Assembly (NCBI RefSeq): GCF_008763945.1
Contig: NZ_VTQH01000001.1
Span: 1,550,110-1,614,109 of the forward strand
Direction of reading: 5' to 3'
DNA: 64,000 nt
DNA from: Microbacterium testaceum StLB037
GTDB lineage: Bacteria; Actinomycetota; Actinomycetes; Actinomycetales; Microbacteriaceae
Position 1 is the first letter of the stretch. The number at the start of each line of letters is the position of its first letter. Made by a program: the position numbers and the translations under genes. Under the pieces are notes generated by a model. The model had not been told where the DNA came from. It searched no databases and saw nothing but the letters and a program-made list of their open reading frames with translations. Below, in pieces: positions 9,199 through 16,113 of the stretch.

Positions 9199-10349
9199 GC
9201 CTGCTTCTGCGCGACGCCCGCGTCATCACCGGCACCTCCGCCGAGATCGAGCGTGGCTGGGTGCTCCTCGCCCGCGGCGTCGTGTTCGAGGTGGGGGCGG
9301 GGGATCCGCCGCCCTCGGTGGTCTCGGCAGTGACCGACATCGTCGACGCCCGAGAGGTGGCCGGCCCCGGGGCTCTCGTGACCCCCGGCCTCGTCGACAT
9401 CCACACCCACGGCGGGGGTGGTTCGGCGTTCGAGGATCCGGATGCCGCGACCGCCGTCGACCGCATCCTCGGGGTGCACGCGGCACACGGTGTCACGCGA
9501 GTGGTCGCCTCTCTCGTGAGCGCCGCGCCGCCCGCTCTCGAGCAGACCATCGGTGCGCTGAGCACCGCAGCCCGGCCCGGGCTCCTCGGCATCCATCTCG
9601 AAGGCCCCTGCCTCGACGTCGATCATCGTGGCGCTCACGCCCCCTGGGCACTGAGAGATCCGTCATCGCTCGACGTCGCGCGTCTGACCGCCGCCGGGAG
9701 CCTCGCCCAGATCACCATCGCGCCCGAACTCCCGGGCGCCCTCGATCTCATCCGCGCGTTCGTCGCGGCGGGGGTGCGCGTCGCGGTCGGGCACACGGGA
9801 GCCGACGCCGCGACGACCCGCGAGGCGATCGCCGCCGGGGCGACCCTGCTCACGCACGCGTTCAACGCCATGCCGCCGCTGCACCATCGCGCCCCGGGGC
9901 CGGTGGGTGTCGCCCTCGCCGACGAGGCAATGATCCTCGAGCTCATCGCCGACGGCACGCACGTCGATCCCTCGCTGATCGCCCCGCTCTTCCGTGCGGC
10001 GCCCGGCCGCATCGCCCTTGTCAGCGACGCCATGGCCGCCGCCGGGTCGCCCGACGGCGACTACCGGCTCGGTGACCTCGCGGTGACCGTCGCGGGCGGC
10101 ATCGCGCGCCTGCGCGACACGGGAACGATCGCGGGGTCCACCCTCACCCTCGATCGTGCCGTGCGAACCGTCGTCGCGACCGGCGTCCCTCTTGTCCAGA
10201 CCATCGAGGCGGCGACGTGCGTTCCGGCCCGGGCCATCGGGCGCTCCGACGTGGGGCGATTGCACCCCGGATGCCGCGGCGATGTCGTGCTCTGGAGCGC
10301 GGGGCTCGAGCCGGCCGTAGTCTGGCGCGACGGCATCCGCATCGCCTGA
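9195..10349 (+). CDS. nagA: N-acetylglucosamine-6-phosphate deacetylase
   Basis: Amidohydrolase of 384 residues that deacetylates GlcNAc-6-P to GlcN-6-P for NagB. Metal and catalytic motifs are DIHTHGG (H70, H72), HLEGP (E136), VGHTGA (H200), THAFNAM (H221, N224), H256 and LVSDAM with catalytic D278. ATG 9195 overlaps the preceding stop. This is the last gene of the operon; the downstream TetR gene is convergent, 32 bases away. The chain from NanA to NagB is complete in this operon. Confidence 0.94.
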   Translation: MSLLLRDARVITGTSAEIERGWVLLARGVVFEVGAGDPPPSVVSAVTDIVDAREVAGPGALVTPGLVDIHTHGGGGSAFEDPDAATAVDRILGVHAAHGVTRVVASLVSAAPPALEQTIGALSTAARPGLLGIHLEGPCLDVDHRGAHAPWALRDPSSLDVARLTAAGSLAQITIAPELPGALDLIRAFVAAGVRVAVGHTGADAATTREAIAAGATLLTHAFNAMPPLHHRAPGPVGVALADEAMILELIADGTHVDPSLIAPLFRAAPGRIALVSDAMAAAGSPDGDYRLGDLAVTVAGGIARLRDTGTIAGSTLTLDRAVRTVVATGVPLVQTIEAATCVPARAIGRSDVGRLHPGCRGDVVLWSAGLEPAVVWRDGIRIA

Positions 10350-10381
10350 CCGTCCTCTCGCATACGGATCGCCCCGAGTGA

Positions 10382-11095
10382 CTACTGCGAGAGCTGCCGG
10401 TCCAGACGGTCCAGGAGCGACTCCAGGGACACCTCGAACTCCTCCTCCGCGTGGTCCTCGCTGAGGAGGGGGCGCAGGCGCTCGACCTGGGTCAGGTCGG
10501 CGAGCGACCGAGACCCGTCGTCCTGGGGGATGTCCGCCCCGCCCTCGTCGAGGGGTTCTTCCGCCGGCGAGGTGTCCGCGCCGCGCACGGCCGATTCCAG
10601 CAGCAGCTGCCCGAGCAGGAAGCTGCTGAAAGCCCGGTAGGCGTCCACGGCCTGCCCGTCGCTGAAGCCGTAGTCCAGCAGGGCGGACAGGAAGATCTCG
10701 ACGACCTCGACACTGCGCAACGGCGGGCGCAGCCAGGGGGCGGCCGGGTGGCGCGTGGCGACGAGGGGAAAGGCGCGGGGGTGTTCGATGGCGATGCGTC
10801 GCACCTCGTGGGCGGTGACCTGGAGAAAGCGTTGCCACTGCTCGGCTCGCGCGCGTTCGAGAGCGGCCGTTAGATCGGTCATGAGCAGGTCGACGATGCC
10901 CTCGAGCAGGTCTTCGCGGCCGTTGACGTAGCGGTAGAGCGACATCGCCTCCACGTGCAGCGACTTCGCCAGGTTGCGCATCGACAGCCCGTTCAACCCG
11001 TCGCTGTCGATCTGCTCGAGTGCGGTCGTGATGACCAGGTCGCGGCTGAGTCGGGGTGTGCTCGACGGGGCCTGCTCGTCGACGCGGTCTTCCAT
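10382..11095 (-). CDS. TetR-family transcriptional regulator
   Basis: Regulator of 237 residues with a TetR helix-turn-helix at about 17-62 (LSMRNLAKSLHVEAMSLYRYV) and a C-terminal ligand-binding domain of the TetR class-C type. ATG 11095 is preceded on the minus strand by a strong Shine-Dalgarno GGGAGGGA. It is convergent to nagA and follows aqpZ on the same strand with about 190 bases between. No efflux gene adjoins it, so its target is unclear; it may control itself or aqpZ. There is no evidence that it regulates the sialic acid operon. Confidence 0.88.
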   Translation of the reverse strand: MEDRVDEQAPSSTPRLSRDLVITTALEQIDSDGLNGLSMRNLAKSLHVEAMSLYRYVNGREDLLEGIVDLLMTDLTAALERARAEQWQRFLQVTAHEVRRIAIEHPRAFPLVATRHPAAPWLRPPLRSVEVVEIFLSALLDYGFSDGQAVDAYRAFSSFLLGQLLLESAVRGADTSPAEEPLDEGGADIPQDDGSRSLADLTQVERLRPLLSEDHAEEEFEVSLESLLDRLDRQLSQ

Positions 11096-11230
11096 GGATC
11101 CCTCCCGGTGGGTCGTCCCTCTATGGTGCGGGTCGACGACGCGACGAACCCTGCTGCTTGCACGCGCGCGGGGCGTGCGCTAGCCGTGCGCGGGGATCGG
11201 GCACGCGGCGAGGGTCCGGAGGGGGAGGGG

Positions 11231-11267
11231 CGGGGTCGCGGGCGCGCGGTGCGGCCCCGCGACCCCG
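11231..11267 (-). terminator. Terminator-like hairpin downstream of aqpZ
   Basis: A 12-bp perfect stem (CGGGGTCGCGGG at 11231-11242 with its complement at 11256-11267) lies just beyond the aqpZ stop. No T-run follows on the minus strand, while the plus strand has TCTTT after the stem, so the direction of action is uncertain. Confidence 0.5.
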
Positions 11268-11282
11268 TCTTTGGGGGAGGCG

Positions 11283-12098
11283 TCACGCGGCGACGGCTCG
11301 CCGGCCCAGCACGCGCACGATGAGCCCAGCCACGGCGGCTCCGACGAGCGGCGCGACGATGAACACCCACAGCTGCGAGACGGGGAGCGCGCCCCCGTAG
11401 ACGGCCGTCGCGATCGAGCGAGCGGGGTTCACCGAGGTGTTGCTCACGGGAATGCTAATGAGGTGGATGAGGGTCAGGGTGAGCCCGATGCCGATCGGTG
11501 CGAAGGTGACGTACTCGCGCTTGGCGGTGACCGACAGGATCACGGCGATGAAGACCCCCGTCAGCACGGCCTCGATCACGAAGACGGAGGCGAGACCGTA
11601 CCCGCCGGGGCTGCCCTCGCCGTAGCCGTTGGAGGCGAAGCCGGCCGACTGCGCAGCGGCGAACGCCCCGTCTTTGCCGGTGAGGACGAGGGCGATGATG
11701 CTGGTCGCCACGACGCCGCCGAGGATCTGCGAGAGCAGGTAGCCGGGCACGTGCCGGGCGTCGGTGCGCCCCGCGACGAGCAGGCCGATCGTGACGGCCG
11801 GATTGAAGTGGCCGCCCGAGATGTGACCCACGGCGGCGATGCCCGCGACCAGGGTGAGGCCGAACGCGAGGGCGACCCCCAGGAAGCCGACCCCGGCCTG
11901 GTTGTCGTCGGCGCTGGGGAAGTTCGCGGCGAAGAGAGCGGTTCCCACCCCGCCGAGGACGAGCAGGAAGGTGCCGAAGAACTCGGCGGCGTAGCGGGCG
12001 AGCGACGACCACTGGGAGGCGTGCTCGGCCTGCTGCTCGGCGGTGGAGTCAGCGACCTCGAGGGGTTCGCTCGCGGTCTTCTTCTTGTTCTTGCCCAT
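11283..12098 (-). CDS. aqpZ: Aquaporin Z (water channel)
   Basis: MIP-family channel of 271 residues with six membrane segments and both pore motifs: NPA at 99-101 (GGHFNPAVT) and NPAR at 224-227. The segment LTLIHLISIPVSNTSVNPAR closely matches E. coli AqpZ, including the selectivity-filter histidine (H212) and arginine (R227), so water rather than glycerol is the expected substrate. The N-terminus has a Lys-rich, polar extension of about 30 residues compared with E. coli. ATG 12098 has GAGGAGA about 8 bases upstream. It appears monocistronic. Confidence 0.95.
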   Translation of the reverse strand: MGKNKKKTASEPLEVADSTAEQQAEHASQWSSLARYAAEFFGTFLLVLGGVGTALFAANFPSADDNQAGVGFLGVALAFGLTLVAGIAAVGHISGGHFNPAVTIGLLVAGRTDARHVPGYLLSQILGGVVATSIIALVLTGKDGAFAAAQSAGFASNGYGEGSPGGYGLASVFVIEAVLTGVFIAVILSVTAKREYVTFAPIGIGLTLTLIHLISIPVSNTSVNPARSIATAVYGGALPVSQLWVFIVAPLVGAAVAGLIVRVLGRRAVAA

Positions 12099-12408
12099 GA
12101 CGGGTCTCCTCTCGGCCGCCGACCGTGTGCCGGCATCGCGATGGAGACGTCGGGGCGTGCGAGATCGTCACGCGCCATCTGGGCCGACGTCCTCGCCGCT
12201 GACCTCAGAATGGCCGGTACGCGCAACGCGGCCCACTTCTTGACTGCCGCGCGAGCGCTGCGATATACGGCGTAAGCCTATTCTTTTCGATACACATTGC
12301 GATACGGCACGCAAGCCCTCCGCGATCGTCCGCGGATGCCGTGAGACTGGGTCTGCGAACCGTCGCGCCACGCTCCCGCGCGCGACGACCTCACCCGAGG
12401 AGGACACG
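12099..12408. other. Divergent intergenic region, aqpZ to small ORF, with candidate promoter
   Basis: 310 bases, clearly more AT-rich in its middle than the flanks. A plausible plus-strand promoter is TTGACT (12240-12245) with TATACG (12264-12269) at 18-base spacing. Nearby are three related words (CGATATAC, CGATACAC, CGATACGG) between 12261 and 12317 that could be an operator. No gene or stable hairpin was seen. Confidence 0.4.
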
Positions 12409-12507
12409 ATGGCCGGCAGTTGGTTCTCCGCCCTCGGCGCGGCATCCGACGACCTCGTTCGCGCCGCCGGTGACCTGTGCACGGCTGCGCCGAGGCGGAC
12501 CTCGTGA
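12409..12507 (+). CDS. Small coupled ORF (32 residues) or N-terminus of a frameshifted gene
   Basis: ATG 12409 has the best Shine-Dalgarno of the area (GAGGAGGA, 12397-12404). It encodes MAGSWFSALGAASDDLVRAA and about 12 more residues, then stops at TGA 12505-12507. That stop overlaps a GTG start of the next ORF (GTGA at 12504-12507). Either this is a leader peptide that couples translation to the next gene, or it is the true N-terminus of that gene separated by a one-base change around 12486-12492. Reading from the GDLCTAA end into the next frame's EADLVTAVAAG gives a plausible continuous protein, so I lean slightly to a frameshift. Confidence 0.5.
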   Translation: MAGSWFSALGAASDDLVRAAGDLCTAAPRRTS

Positions 12508-12914
12508 CCGCTGTCGCCGCCGGCCCGGAGGTCGGCTTCCCGCCTCGCCGCACCCGCGCTCTGCTCGAGTCGTGGGTCGCCGACTTCGAGGCAGCGACGC
12601 ATCTGGACGGGGCGCGGATTCACGTCGCGCCCCAGGAGGATGTCGGCGACCTCGATACGGGGCTCGTGATCATGCGGCCGTGCGACTCCGAGCTGTCGGT
12701 GTACATGCAGCCGCGCGGGTTCGACGACCCGCTGTGGGAGCTGACGATCCCGGGTCGCGACTTCGACGTCACGATGACGCCTCTCGAACTCGGGGGACTC
12801 GCGGCGGTCGTGCTGGACGCTTCGCGCCTGTGCACGTACCTGCAGTACCGATCGCTGGAGTGGGACCGGGAGTCCGGTCGGCGACGGCGTGTGTCGGCGC
12901 CGGGAGGATCCTGA
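12504..12914 (+). CDS. Hypothetical protein
   Basis: A 136-residue protein counted from the overlapping GTG 12504; the frame is also open from GTG 12477. I do not recognise a family. It is acidic, has no membrane segment or signal peptide, and contains FPPRRTRALLESWVADFEA followed by an alternating beta-like region and a basic end (ESGRRRR). It depends on coupling to the small ORF before it, or is its frameshifted continuation, since its own ribosome site is weak. Downstream lie the DnaA-box cluster and the tRNA-Gly repeats. Confidence 0.5.
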   Translation: MTAVAAGPEVGFPPRRTRALLESWVADFEAATHLDGARIHVAPQEDVGDLDTGLVIMRPCDSELSVYMQPRGFDDPLWELTIPGRDFDVTMTPLELGGLAAVVLDASRLCTYLQYRSLEWDRESGRRRRVSAPGGS

Positions 12915-12960
12915 CCCTCTGCATCCGGCGGATCGTCCGCACCGGCGAACAGCCGTCTCC

Positions 12961-13031
12961 ACAGTTGTGGATAACTCTGTGGAAAGCGTGTGTGGAAACC
13001 CGTACGGCCTGTGTAAAGACGTGTGGATAAG
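12961..13031 (+). promoter_or_regulatory. DnaA-box-like cluster
   Basis: Two perfect DnaA boxes, TGTGGATAA (complement of TTATCCACA), lie at 12966-12974 and 13022-13030 on the same strand. Between them are the near-boxes TGTGGAAA (12978-12985), TGTGGAAAC (12991-12999) and TGTGTAAAG (13010-13018). No dnaA, dnaN or parAB is adjacent, so this is not the usual chromosomal origin layout. A DnaA-titration or regulatory site, or a relic replication origin, would fit. Confidence 0.55.
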
Positions 13032-13121
13032 GGCCGTGTTCGTTAACGTGTTCGAAACTACACGCGCGTAATTCCGGGGCAGGCGTCGCGTGTGCTCAGT
13101 CCTGACCCTGTGGAAAAGCCC

Positions 13122-13269
13122 GCGTGGATTCACCCGAGGCTTCGATTCTTGGCAACACGAAAGCCCTCCCGAACGGCCAACGGCCGCCCGTGAGGGCTGT
13201 GAGGGGCTGACGGGAATCGTCCCCACCGCCCCTCCACGCGCTGCTTCGCAGCGCGCGGAGCCTCCGGCG
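13122..13269. repeat. 148-bp direct repeat, copy 1
   Basis: First of two adjacent copies with exactly 148-base period. Each contains a hairpin and a 19-base stretch, GAGGGGCTGACGGGAATCG (here 13201-13219), identical to the 3' end of the tRNA-Gly gene at 13504-13522. The rest of the tRNA is missing. Confidence 0.9.
13162..13198 (-). terminator. Hairpin in repeat copy 1 (terminator-like)
   Basis: Arms of about 17 bases with 3 mismatches (AGCCCTC...GAGGGCT). It stands in the same position relative to the tRNA 3' fragment as the terminator of the intact tRNA-Gly. The following minus-strand CTTTCG is only a weak T-run. Confidence 0.6.
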
Positions 13270-13417
13270 GCGTGGGTTCACCCAGGGCGTCGATTCACGG
13301 AAACACGAAAGCCCTCCCGAACGGCCTACTGCCGCCCGTGAGGGCATTGAGGGGCTGACGGGAATCGTCCCCACCGCCCCTCCACGCGCCGCTTCACGTC
13401 GCGCGGAGCCTCCGGCG
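13270..13417. repeat. 148-bp direct repeat, copy 2
   Basis: Second copy, nearly identical to copy 1, with the tRNA-Gly 3' fragment at 13349-13367. The next unit begins at 13418 with the same GCGTGGG word but then diverges and leads into the terminator of the intact tRNA-Gly gene, as if it were the parent of the array. Confidence 0.9.
13311..13345 (-). terminator. Hairpin in repeat copy 2 (terminator-like)
   Basis: Same stem as in copy 1 (GCCCTC...GAGGGC) with two base changes in the loop region. It lies downstream of the tRNA 3' fragment on the minus strand. Confidence 0.6.
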
Positions 13418-13462
13418 GCGTGGGCCCACCCGCCGCGGGGTCGGTTCCTACGGCACCCGCGC

Positions 13463-13503
13463 AAAAGGCCCGTTCCATCGCCGAGGCGATGAACCGGACC
13501 TTT
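13463..13503 (-). terminator. Terminator of tRNA-Gly
   Basis: Imperfect 19-base stem (AAAGG...CCTTT, loop GAG) directly after the tRNA 3' end on the minus strand, ending in TTTT at 13466-13463. Typical intrinsic terminator layout. Confidence 0.75.
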
Positions 13504-13504
13504 G

Positions 13505-13575
13505 AGGGGCTGACGGGAATCGAACCCGCGCTATCTGCTTGGGAAGCAGATGTTCTGCCATTGAACTACAGCCCC
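13505..13575 (-). tRNA. tRNA-Gly (anticodon CCC)
   Basis: Complete 71-base cloverleaf on the minus strand. The acceptor stem GGGGCTG/CAGCCCC is perfect; the D arm is GTTC-AATGGCA-GAAC. The anticodon stem TCTGC/GCAGA encloses the loop TTCCCAA, giving anticodon CCC. The T loop is TTCGATT. The discriminator base is T and CCA is not encoded. Two copies of its last 18 bases lie downstream in the 148-bp repeats. Confidence 0.96.
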
Positions 13576-13696
13576 GTGCGCCTTGCGGCAGCCCGGCCAG
13601 CATAACAGCGTCTGCGCGGCATCCCTCGATGATCGCGCGATCCGCGTCGGGGTTCGGTGCCGTCGAAACCGACGCGCGCGCCACCGGCCCCGCCCC

Positions 13697-13702
13697 TAGG
13701 CT
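13697..13702 (+). promoter_or_regulatory. -10 box of leaderless dcd transcript
   Basis: TAGGCT ends 6 bases before GTG 13709 and there is no Shine-Dalgarno, so transcription should begin at the start codon. Confidence 0.65.
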
Positions 13703-13708
13703 GGGGCC

Positions 13709-14314
13709 GTGCTGCTCTCCGATCGCGACATCCGGGCCGAACTCGACGCGAAGCGGCTCGGCCTCGAGCCCTTCGACCCGGCCATGGTCCAGCCCTCGAG
13801 CGTCGACGTGCGTCTCGACCGGTACTTCCGGCTATTTGACAACCACAAGTACCCCTTCATCGACCCCGCCGAAGACCAGCCCGAGCTCACCCGTCTCATC
13901 GAGGTCGAGCCCGACGAGCCGTTCATCCTCCACCCGGGGGAGTTCGCCCTCGGCTCGACGTTCGAGCGGGTCAGCCTGCCCGACGACGTCGCCGCGCGCC
14001 TCGAGGGCAAGTCCTCGCTCGGACGCCTGGGGCTGCTCACCCACTCGACGGCGGGCTTCATCGACCCGGGCTTCTCGGGTCACGTCACCCTCGAGCTGTC
14101 GAACGTCGCGACGCTGCCCATCAAGCTGTGGCCCGGCATGAAGATCGGACAGGTCTGCTACTTCCGGCTCACCTCGCCCGCCGAGAACCCATACGGCTCC
14201 GGCCCCTACGGCAACCGTTATCAGGGTCAGCGCGGCCCGACGGCCTCGCGCTCGGCGCTGAACTTCCACCGCACCGACGTCGGCTCCAACGACGCGGGTT
14301 CGGCCGGACGCTGA
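13709..14314 (+). CDS. dcd: dCTP deaminase (probably bifunctional with dUTPase activity)
   Basis: Makes dUTP or dUMP from dCTP for thymidylate synthesis. 201 residues, trimeric jelly-roll family. Motifs are [10 protein letters not shown] (28-36), LEGKSSLGR (99-106) with K101/S102/S103, [13 protein letters not shown] (112-124) and catalytic E129 in VTLEL. The HSTAG motif and length fit the actinobacterial bifunctional dCTP deaminase/dUTPase known from M. tuberculosis, though activity cannot be told from sequence alone. GTG 13709 follows a -10 box by 6 bases without a Shine-Dalgarno. A strong terminator follows. Confidence 0.93.
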   Translation: MLLSDRDIRAELDAKRLGLEPFDPAMVQPSSVDVRLDRYFRLFDNHKYPFIDPAEDQPELTRLIEVEPDEPFILHPGEFALGSTFERVSLPDDVAARLEGKSSLGRLGLLTHSTAGFIDPGFSGHVTLELSNVATLPIKLWPGMKIGQVCYFRLTSPAENPYGSGPYGNRYQGQRGPTASRSALNFHRTDVGSNDAGSAGR

Positions 14315-14320
14315 CGAAAC

Positions 14321-14366
14321 GACGACGCGGCGGGCTCCCGAGGGAGGTCCCGCCGCGTCGTCTTTT
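14321..14366 (+). terminator. Intrinsic terminator of dcd
   Basis: Perfect 14-bp stem GACGACGCGGCGGG/CCCGCCGCGTCGTC followed by TTTT. It lies between two convergent genes and may work both ways, but the plus direction has the better T-run. Confidence 0.85.
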
Positions 14367-14372
14367 CGATGA

Positions 14373-15188
14373 TCACTCGGATGCCGAGGACTCGCGCCCT
14401 CGCGTGAACCCGGCGTCGAAACCGCGCTCGTAGGCGCGTTCCGCCGCGCGGTGTCCGCGGCCGTGACCGCGCTCGTGCCGGTGGCCGTGATCGCCGTGAC
14501 CGTGGTCGCCGTGACCCCGCTCGCCGTGACCGTGGTCGCCGTGACCCCGCTCGCCGTGGCGGGAACCGTCGGTGGCGCCGTCGCCGTCGGCACGGTGTCC
14601 GTCGGTGTGGCCGCCGTGGCGCGGTCCGAAGCCGTGGTGGGCGTTGCCGCCGTCACCGCGTCGGTGTTCGCGCTCGCCGCCGCCGAAGCGGGGGCCACCG
14701 CGCATGCCGGGGCCGAAGCCGCGACCGGAGCCGGGGCCGAACGGGCCGGGACCGAAGCCGAAGCCGCGGGGTCCGCGCGGCCCGACCGGATCGGCGTCCT
14801 CGTCGAGGCCGAGGGCCTCGGTGATGGCGTCGAGGGCGGACGTCAGCCGCTCGATCTGCTCGGGCGGAACGTCGGCGAGAAGCGCCTGGCGCTCGGCATC
14901 CACTCGATCGAGGATCTGTCGGCCCTCGTCGGTGAGTGTCCAGCCGTCGCCGGCGGGGGCGATCCATCCCCGGTCGGCGAGGGCGCTGACGCGCTTACCG
15001 CCGCGGGCGATGCGGTCGCTGATCCACGGGGCGTCGAGGCGTCCGTCGATCACGGAGAGGACCATCACGGTCTTCGGGTGCAGGTCGCTGTCGCGCAGCT
15101 GCGCGAACAGTCGGTGGTGCAGCGCGTGGCCGACGGTCGTCAGGCGATGCGCGAGGCTGCGGGGGTCTGAGGGTTCAGGGGTGTTCAT
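14373..15188 (-). CDS. MarR-like winged-helix regulator with long His/Gly-rich C-terminus
   Basis: 271 residues. The first about 120 form a winged helix-turn-helix of MarR type (LTTVGHALHHRL, then SDRIARGGKRVSALADRGW and TLTDEGRQIL). Residues about 125-255 are dominated by Gly, His, Arg and Phe, with repeated HGDHGHG and ERGHGDHG units, followed by a short end (RAYERGFDAGFTRGR). I chose ATG 15188 because AAAGGACA lies just upstream; the frame is open to 15260 but that part covers the operator. The His-rich tail suggests metal binding (inference). It is divergent from a second regulator of the same kind. Confidence 0.75.
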   Translation of the reverse strand: MNTPEPSDPRSLAHRLTTVGHALHHRLFAQLRDSDLHPKTVMVLSVIDGRLDAPWISDRIARGGKRVSALADRGWIAPAGDGWTLTDEGRQILDRVDAERQALLADVPPEQIERLTSALDAITEALGLDEDADPVGPRGPRGFGFGPGPFGPGSGRGFGPGMRGGPRFGGGEREHRRGDGGNAHHGFGPRHGGHTDGHRADGDGATDGSRHGERGHGDHGHGERGHGDHGHGDHGHRHERGHGRGHRAAERAYERGFDAGFTRGRESSASE

Positions 15189-15220
15189 GGGGGTGTCCTT
15201 TCGTCGGCGGTCTCTCCGCC

Positions 15221-15290
15221 AATGCATGTCATGTGACAACGAATGTACTATGACATGCATTCCCGATGCTTGTCAAGCGACATGTAAAAT
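15221..15290. promoter_or_regulatory. Divergent operator/promoter between two MarR-like genes
   Basis: A perfect 12-base inverted repeat, AATGCATGTCAT (15221-15232) and ATGACATGCATT (15250-15261), is centred between the genes. Two smaller palindromes share its core: TGTCA-TG-TGACA (15227-15238) and TGTC-AAGC-GACA (15271-15282). For the plus gene, TAAAAT (15285-15290) ends 6 bases before ATG 15297. Two or three TGTCA/TGACA sites over both promoters fit autoregulation by one or both regulators. Confidence 0.75.
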
Positions 15291-15296
15291 CTCGGC

Positions 15297-15818
15297 ATGG
15301 CCACCGACCCCGCCGACGAGATCGCCGCCGCCCTCGGGCGTCTGCGCGGACGCCGCCCGCGGCCGCCGTTCCCGGCCGAGGCTCACCATCACCCGCACGG
15401 CGATCACGGGGGAGGCCACGGGGGTCCGTGGGGCCGGGGTGCTCCGCCGTGGGTGGCCGATCCCTCGCACGGACGCTTCGGCGGCCCCGCGCGGTTGCGC
15501 ATGCTCGACGCGCTCGTGGCGGCATCCGGCTCGCTCTCGGTCAGCGAGATCGCGGAGGCGGTCGGCGTCGACCAGCCCCGCGCCTCGCGTCTGGTGCAGC
15601 AGGCCGCGCAGATGGGTCTGGTCGCACGCGAGCCCGACCCCGACGACGCTCGCCGCACGCGCGTGCGCCTCACCCCCGAGGGCGAGGGGCTCGTGACGGG
15701 CTTCCGGGGGCGCAGAAGGGATGCCGTGCGCTCCGCGCTCGAGACCTTCACCGACGCCGAGCGGGTGGAGTTCGCGCGCCTGTTGTCGAAGTTCGCCGAC
15801 TCCTGGCCCCGCGACTGA
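15297..15818 (+). CDS. MarR-family regulator with His-rich N-terminal segment
   Basis: 173 residues. Residues 25-60 hold a His/Gly cluster (AEAHHHPHGDHGGGHGG). Then follows a MarR winged helix: LRMLDALVAASGSLSVSEIA, recognition helix VDQPRASRLVQQAA and the wing DPDDARRTRVRLTPEG. A C-terminal dimer helix ends the protein. The start ATG 15297 is leaderless, 6 bases after TAAAAT. It is divergent from another His-rich MarR-like gene and shares its operator; the His clusters sit at opposite ends of the two proteins. Metal-responsive control is plausible but unproven, and no transporter adjoins the pair. Confidence 0.82.
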   Translation: MATDPADEIAAALGRLRGRRPRPPFPAEAHHHPHGDHGGGHGGPWGRGAPPWVADPSHGRFGGPARLRMLDALVAASGSLSVSEIAEAVGVDQPRASRLVQQAAQMGLVAREPDPDDARRTRVRLTPEGEGLVTGFRGRRRDAVRSALETFTDAERVEFARLLSKFADSWPRD

Positions 15819-15922
15819 CGCCGCCCGCTCCGCCGAGGGACGCCGCCCGCTCCGCCGAGGGACGCCGCCCGCTCCGCCGAGGGGCGCCGCCCGCTCCGCC
15901 GAGGGGCGCCGCCCGCCCGCGG
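15819..15922. repeat. 22-bp tandem repeat, about 4.5 copies
   Basis: The unit CGCCGCCCGCTCCGCCGAGG plus GA or GG repeats at 15819, 15841, 15863 and 15885, and a partial fifth unit starts at 15907. It begins with the first base after the regulator's stop codon. At 22 bases it cannot be a coding repeat in one frame. Variable copy number through slippage is likely. Confidence 0.9.
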
Positions 15923-16113
15923 CATCCCGAGTCCGCGGCATCCCGCGTCCCGCTCCCCGAGACCACACGATCCGCACGAGATCACCGGATCGGGGGCGGC
16001 TCTAGAGCGTGATCTGGGGCCGATCGTGTGATCTGGGCGGCGCTCCGCCTTCGCCTCGGCCCTGACCTCCGCCCGCACCCCGCCCGGACCTCGCCCGAGC
16101 GGCACCTGGCCTC
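15923..16113. other. Intergenic region with GATC-rich inverted words
   Basis: No gene seen. It contains CACACGATC (about 15963) and its complement GATCGTGTG (about 16022), and GAGATCAC against GTGATCT. The same AGATCAC/GTGATCT word forms the 50-bp repeats near 32.9 kb. Confidence 0.5.

Noticed and set aside
11271-12275. Plus-strand ORF of 334 codons opposite aqpZ
   Set aside because: aqpZ with both NPA motifs is unambiguous; the opposite frame is Gly/Glu/Asp/Arg low complexity.
12961-13031. Chromosomal replication origin
   Set aside because: DnaA boxes are present, but dnaA, dnaN, rpmH and an AT-rich unwinding region are not, so I call it only a DnaA-box cluster.
12915-13575. Integrated mobile element at tRNA-Gly
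   Set aside because: Att-like repeats exist, but no integrase, relaxase or phage gene lies nearby; kept only as a possible relic.
13090-13605. ORFs over the tRNA-Gly repeats
   Set aside because: Their sequence is explained by the 148-bp repeats, terminators and the tRNA gene; no start signals.
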